64,000 nucleotides of DNA, taken from Pontixanthobacter sp. CEM42 (GTDB lineage Bacteria > Pseudomonadota > Alphaproteobacteria > Sphingomonadales > Sphingomonadaceae). Every line of letters begins with the position of its first letter. The stretch's first letter is position 1. Location of the stretch: contig NZ_JADQTN010000001.1 of assembly GCF_017812015.1 (NCBI RefSeq), positions 1,280,501 through 1,344,500 on the forward strand, given 5' to 3'. Below are positions 60,057 through 64,000 of this stretch, in pieces. Both the position numbers and the translations under genes were made by a program. The notes beneath the pieces are model-generated. The model saw only the letters and a list, made by a program, of their open reading frames with translations. It was not told where the DNA came from and did no database searches.

Positions 60057-62516
60057 CTACTTTGCGGAACGCGCTCCGGCCAACACTCCGCCAACCTTCT
60101 CGCCGATCTGCTGGACGCTGAACGGCTTTGCAATGAAGTGCATATTGTCGATGTCGATCTCTTTACGAAGCTGTTCCTCTGCGTAGCCCGACATGAACAG
60201 GATCGGCATACCAGGATGCGCCTTGCGCAGCGCCTTGACCATAGTCGGGCCGTCCATCCCGGGCATTACCACATCGGATAAGACCAGATCGAAAGGTCCG
60301 CCATTGGCTATTGCTGCCAAACCTTCCTCGCCATCGCTGGCAGTGGTGACGGTGTAACCCGCGCGAGACAAAGCGCGCTCTGCAACGGCGCGAACCATGT
60401 CCTCATCCTCGACCAACAGGATATTTCCGCCGCCCGACCAGTCACTGGCTGGAGCGACGTCATCCGCTTTTGCGACCGCTACTGCGCCTTGGTGCACCGG
60501 CAGGTAGATCGTAAAGCGAGCGCCAGCCGGCGTGCTCTTCGTGCCCGCAACATTGTCGGCAAAGATAAAGCCGCCCGATTGCTTGACGATGCCGTAAACG
60601 GTCGAAAGGCCAAGCCCCGTGCCTTTTCCTTGTTCCTTAGTCGTAAAGAACGGCTCGAAAATCTTGGTCAGCAGACCTTGTGGAATGCCGCCGCCAGTAT
60701 CTTGCACCATCAGCACGGTATAGTCCGCCACCGGAATGATGTCGGTTTCCATCTTGCGAATATCGCGTGCGCTGACACGGCGGGTCGCCATGGTTAGCTG
60801 ACCCGAAGCATCGCCCTGCGCCTGAATCGCATCGCGCGCATTCACCGCCAGATTGACGATCACCTGCTCCAGTTGTTGAGGGTCAGCGCGTACTGGACCA
60901 AGATCACGATCATGGCGGACTTTGAATGTGATTTTCTCGCCCAGCAGACGTTTGAGAAGCTGGCTAACCTCGCTCACGACATCGGGCAATTGCAGGACTT
61001 CGGGCCGCAAGGTTTGCTGGCGAGAGAAAGCAAGCAATTGCCGCGTCAGGCTGGCCGCGCGGTTTGAATTGACGCGGATCTGCTGGATATCATCATAATC
61101 GCTATCGCCGGGCGTATGGCGTAGCAACATCAAATCGCAATAACCGATGATCGCGGTCAGGACATTGTTGAAATCATGCGCAACGCCGCCTGCGAGCTGT
61201 CCGACCGCCTGCATCTTTGTCGCCTGCGCCACTTGCTGCTTCAGCTGCGTTTCCTCGCTGGAATCGCTTAGACTTAGCAGGACAGCCGCCTCACCCAACC
61301 CACGCACGCCCGCGAGACCGAGCGACACAGGTTCGTCCGGATGACCGCGCATCCGCACTGCCATATCACCATTGCTGGCCGGACCTTTGCCAAAGCGGCG
61401 CACGGCATCAGCCAGCGCGCCCTTGTCTTCGGCAACCACAAGATCAGAGGGATATTGCGGAACCCCCGCATCTTCGCGATCCACAGCGCGCAGAAATGCC
61501 TGATTGGCAAATAGGAACCGCCCGTCGCGGTCAGTCATCGCTAGGCCCAGTGGCAACGCGCCGAGCAGCGCCTCCAATTGAGGCGTAGCCGCCGAATTCG
61601 CCGCGTCACTTTGTCCACCAATGCCGACGCCGCTTTCCAGCAACAACATCAGCGATGCTGCCTCATCTGCCCCGCTGGCATTGGGATTGGAGAGATCGTC
61701 GAGCGGAACCTGCACCAGTGTCTGCGGCGAGCCTTTGCGTCCTTCGCGGCCAAAATAGATCTGATCGCGATCATCGGTACGAAGCTGGCTCACAAATTCC
61801 TGCCCCGCCATCGTCGCCGATGGATCGCCCGAAGCGCGTTCCGCAAAACCCTTGCCAACCGCACGGATCATTCCGTCGGGCGCGACCAATGCCGCCTCGA
61901 TCCCGGCGCGCGAAAGCAATTGCCCGAGCGAGCCCGTGAGCCACTCGCTCACTGTGAGTGCCGCGTCAGCCTCTGCAGCAGCGCTCAGCCTCCAGATCAA
62001 ATAGTCATCACCGCGGCCTGCTCGTTCCGCAGATGCATGCCAGCCGGTCGTGCCATCGTCACTCATCAAACCTTGGGCATTGGCTTGTCCATCGCGCCAC
62101 GCTTCACGCGCGGCCCGTGTGAGGGCTTCCAGCGATGGTCGATCAAGTGCCAGATTAGGCGGCGATGCACCAAAGCCGAACCATTCCGCATAGAGCGTGT
62201 TGGCGCAAGCGAGCCGGTTGGCCCGGTCGGTAATAGCGATGGCAAGCCCCGGTTGTTCGATAGCCGCGACGGTGACCGACCAATCGGGCGGTGCCATCTC
62301 GTCAGTTTGTGCGGGTGCGCTGAACCGGCCGAACAAGAACAACGCCGCGATCAAGACAGCCAGACCACCAAGAAACGTCACCGAAAGGACCACGCTCTCG
62401 CTGACGAACCATAGAGCCGCCGCGCTGATGACCAAGGCAGCGCCCAGTCCGCCCAGCATCATCCATTGTTTCGAGTCCATCTGGCGCAGGCTTTGCACCT
62501 CACCTCGGCTGATCAT
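60057..62516 (-). CDS. cckA: Cell-cycle hybrid histidine kinase CckA
   Basis: An 819-residue membrane kinase. Two membrane helices lie near residues 20-63, followed by PAS-like sensing regions (about 80-400). The DHp helix has His447 in LAGGVAHDFNNVLTAIIG, and the catalytic ATPase domain has NLAVNARDAI, DTGGGIP and GKGTGLGLSTVYGIVKQSGG. The C-terminal receiver has phospho-acceptor Asp748 in LVLSDVVMPGMDG. CckA phosphorylates ChpT and through it CtrA and CpdR; cpdR is in this window. The internal ATG of MDSKQWMM is an alternative start. It overlaps the DUF2062 gene upstream. Confidence 0.95.
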   Translation of the reverse strand: MISRGEVQSLRQMDSKQWMMLGGLGAALVISAAALWFVSESVVLSVTFLGGLAVLIAALFLFGRFSAPAQTDEMAPPDWSVTVAAIEQPGLAIAITDRANRLACANTLYAEWFGFGASPPNLALDRPSLEALTRAAREAWRDGQANAQGLMSDDGTTGWHASAERAGRGDDYLIWRLSAAAEADAALTVSEWLTGSLGQLLSRAGIEAALVAPDGMIRAVGKGFAERASGDPSATMAGQEFVSQLRTDDRDQIYFGREGRKGSPQTLVQVPLDDLSNPNASGADEAASLMLLLESGVGIGGQSDAANSAATPQLEALLGALPLGLAMTDRDGRFLFANQAFLRAVDREDAGVPQYPSDLVVAEDKGALADAVRRFGKGPASNGDMAVRMRGHPDEPVSLGLAGVRGLGEAAVLLSLSDSSEETQLKQQVAQATKMQAVGQLAGGVAHDFNNVLTAIIGYCDLMLLRHTPGDSDYDDIQQIRVNSNRAASLTRQLLAFSRQQTLRPEVLQLPDVVSEVSQLLKRLLGEKITFKVRHDRDLGPVRADPQQLEQVIVNLAVNARDAIQAQGDASGQLTMATRRVSARDIRKMETDIIPVADYTVLMVQDTGGGIPQGLLTKIFEPFFTTKEQGKGTGLGLSTVYGIVKQSGGFIFADNVAGTKSTPAGARFTIYLPVHQGAVAVAKADDVAPASDWSGGGNILLVEDEDMVRAVAERALSRAGYTVTTASDGEEGLAAIANGGPFDLVLSDVVMPGMDGPTMVKALRKAHPGMPILFMSGYAEEQLRKEIDIDNMHFIAKPFSVQQIGEKVGGVLAGARSAK

Positions 62517-63118
62517 CCCTTAGATGCCTCCAGCCGCTTATCGAGCCGCGCTTCCATCTGCTTGAGGCGTTTGGTGCGCTTACGCGCCACTTTAAGTCGC
62601 CACACGAAACTGGAGACAACGTAGCCCAGCGCAGCACCAACAACTGCCAGCACGACAAAGCCGAAGATCGTTACCAGCACGGTCACGCCAACGCCTTCGA
62701 ACAGTTCGATCAGCCATGCCCAACGGCCACTGGCCATCTCTGTTTCCATTTCACCGCCGGTAGCAGCCCGATCAATCTTTAGAATAAAGCTGCCGACCTT
62801 ATTCGCGGCGACCGCCCAGAACGGGAAGGTGAACGGGTTAGTGATGAACGTCACCAAGGCCGAAAGCGGGACATTAGCCCGCGCTGGCAGAGCCAGAAAC
62901 GCCGCTAGAAAAATCTGCCCAACCGGAATGATGAAGCCAGCGAATATCCCTAGAGCTACTCCGCGCGGAACCGAGCGGCGGGTGAACCGCCACAGCTCGG
63001 GCGTCAGAAATCGATGTGCAATCGGCGCCAAATATTTGTTACGCGCCATTTCCTCACGCGTTGGCGTGTATTTACGGATCGTGTCCGCAAGAAAAGTCTT
63101 GGAGCGAAAATTGGTCAT
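62513..63118 (-). CDS. DUF2062 membrane protein
   Basis: A 201-residue protein with the DUF2062 pattern: LWRFTRRSVPRGVALGIFAGFIIPVGQIFLAAFLALPARANVPLSAL, TFITNPFTFPFWAVAANKVG, then a further membrane segment and a basic tail RKRTKRLKQMEARLDKRLEASKG. Roles of the family are unknown; some members are fused to glycosyltransferases, hinting at envelope work. Its stop overlaps the cckA start by 4 bases, so both are one transcription unit. Confidence 0.88.
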   Translation of the reverse strand: MTNFRSKTFLADTIRKYTPTREEMARNKYLAPIAHRFLTPELWRFTRRSVPRGVALGIFAGFIIPVGQIFLAAFLALPARANVPLSALVTFITNPFTFPFWAVAANKVGSFILKIDRAATGGEMETEMASGRWAWLIELFEGVGVTVLVTIFGFVVLAVVGAALGYVVSSFVWRLKVARKRTKRLKQMEARLDKRLEASKG

Positions 63119-63244
63119 GGCAGCCGCACTGCAATGCGCGCGCGACGCATTTTTCGCAACCCTGCAAGGGGAAAATTCGGCCTACCAATCATCATATTGA
63201 TATGGGTAACGGATTGAGAATGGCCAGAGGGTTAATGTGTCTTT
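63119..63244. other. Non-coding gap before repeat copy C
   Basis: No gene is seen. It probably holds the promoter of the DUF2062-cckA operon on the minus strand. Together with repeat copy C it makes up the 359-base gap to smpB. Confidence 0.6.
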
Positions 63245-63473
63245 TGTATAGCCTCAAGCGCCGGCGATCGCATCCGCTCCCTTAGGCTTCCGCGCAACGG
63301 CGCGGCGCACGGTCGTGCGCTGACTGCCGTGACCAAGGTTCAGAACAATAAACGCTGGCTTGGAATGGCTCGGCCCGACCCAGACGGGCCGCAAGGGCGA
63401 CCGCCCGCCCGAGCTTATGCGAGGCAGCCAAGGAATGCGGATGCATTCCGCCCGGCGACTGAGGGTCCAAAAC
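63245..63473. repeat. Intergenic palindromic repeat, copy C
   Basis: A 229-base element adjoining the smpB stop. It shares with copy A the left end TAGCCTCAAGCGCCGGCG, the motif CGCATCCGCTC, the later GCCCGAGCTTATGCGAGG and the right end GGGT-C-AAAACAAAC. Terminal segments are imperfect inverted repeats, so it can form a long hairpin. It has the same orientation relative to the neighbouring minus-strand gene as copy A. Confidence 0.8.
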
Positions 63474-63477
63474 AAAC

Positions 63478-63960
63478 CTACCCCTTCTCGCGGAGCAGCC
63501 TCTGCTTATCGCGTTTCCAGTCGCGATCCTTGATATATTCACGCTTGTCCTGCGCTTTGCGGCCCTTGCCCAATGCCAATTCAACCTTCGCCCGGCCGGT
63601 CTTGTTGAAATAGATCGATATCGGGACCAACGTCATCCCTTTGCGCTCCACCGCGCCCATCAGCTTGTTGATCTCGCGCTGGTTAAGCAGCAGCTTGCGC
63701 GGACGTTTGGCTTCGTGGTTCTCACGATTACCGTGGCTGTATTCGGGGATGTTGGCATTAACGAGCCACACCTGTCCGTCCTTCACTTCGGCATAGCTTT
63801 CCGAAATTGTTGCCTCACCCGCACGCAGAGCCTTCACTTCGGTGCCTTGCAGCATCAGCCCGGCTTCGAACTTGTCCTCGATCGCATAGTCAAACCGCGC
63901 CCGCCGGTTCTCGGCGACCACTTTCTGCTTATCGAAGGTTTCGGGTTTCGGGCGAGCCAT
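63478..63960 (-). CDS. smpB: SsrA-binding protein SmpB
   Basis: A 160-residue partner of tmRNA in rescuing stalled ribosomes. Family blocks are [73 protein letters not shown] and the basic C-terminal tail [23 protein letters not shown] that enters the mRNA channel. I chose the ATG of [10 protein letters not shown]; starts 4 and 10 codons earlier exist. A palindromic repeat begins 4 bases after the stop. Confidence 0.97.
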   Translation of the reverse strand: MARPKPETFDKQKVVAENRRARFDYAIEDKFEAGLMLQGTEVKALRAGEATISESYAEVKDGQVWLVNANIPEYSHGNRENHEAKRPRKLLLNQREINKLMGAVERKGMTLVPISIYFNKTGRAKVELALGKGRKAQDKREYIKDRDWKRDKQRLLREKG

Positions 63961-64000
63961 AATGCGCGCCATGTAGGGAGGAAATCGCATCGGGGGAAGA

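Overview
The window looks like a chromosomal segment of a marine-type alphaproteobacterium of the Sphingomonadales, most likely family Erythrobacteraceae (Erythrobacter/Altererythrobacter-like). This is inference. It rests on the gene families present (CckA, CpdR, SapC, FYDLN-acid protein, split Fo operon with b and b' subunits), on GTTC-N7-GTTC LexA boxes, on moderately GC-rich coding sequence, and on an NDM-like metallo-beta-lactamase of the sort reported from Erythrobacter. No transposase, integrase, plasmid gene, CRISPR array or rRNA was seen.

Layout. 1-7.7 kb: tRNA-Ala, a FYDLN-acid protein, aroA, two small membrane genes, cmk, rpsA with a structured leader, gloB, and a quinone-oxidoreductase-like MDR. 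7.7-10.3 kb: the Fo ATP synthase operon (atpI-B-E-b'-b) on the minus strand. 10.4-14.3 kb: ydbH-ynbE-ydbL, a predicted intermembrane lipid-transport bridge. 14.4-18 kb: radC and a DUF3857/transglutaminase/TPR protein. 18.1-19.4 kb: purB. 19.5-28.6 kb: a housekeeping cluster lapA-like, pyrF, trpF, trpB, trpA, accD, folC. Between pyrF and trpF it carries a secreted unknown protein, an NDM-like class B1 metallo-beta-lactamase and a bleomycin-resistance-like VOC protein. 28.6-43.1 kb: AmpG-like MFS permease, Rieske oxygenase, RluB, RsmD, GFA protein, UvrD, hemolysin III, RhlE-type helicase, FAD dehydrogenase, SapC. 43.3-48.1 kb: N-formylglutamate amidohydrolase, CpdR, tRNA-Val, icd, KefB-type antiporter. 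48.1-53 kb: alaS, an envelope protein, recA. 53.2-56.4 kb: two tandem DUF4139 proteins. 56.5-59.8 kb: five tandem secreted tail-collar-domain genes, one of them broken. 60-64 kb: cckA, a DUF2062 protein and smpB.

The most striking part is 19.5-23.4 kb. lapA-like, pyrF, the unknown secreted protein, the beta-lactamase and the VOC protein form one tightly packed plus-strand operon with 0-3 base gaps or 4-base overlaps. trpF follows after one antisense lipoprotein gene. The order metallo-beta-lactamase, ble-like, trpF is the order found in mobile blaNDM cassettes. Here trpF sits in its normal trp/pyr neighbourhood, so this locus is a plausible model of the chromosomal arrangement from which such a cassette could have been cut.

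Other points are three copies of a 210-230 base intergenic palindromic element at gene 3' ends, LexA boxes at both recA and uvrD, and a hairpin that encloses the only Shine-Dalgarno-like sequence before rpsA. A small membrane ORF is overlap-coupled between trpB and trpA. The tail-collar array has a duplicated upstream inverted repeat, a 75-base identical stretch between two copies, and one decayed copy.
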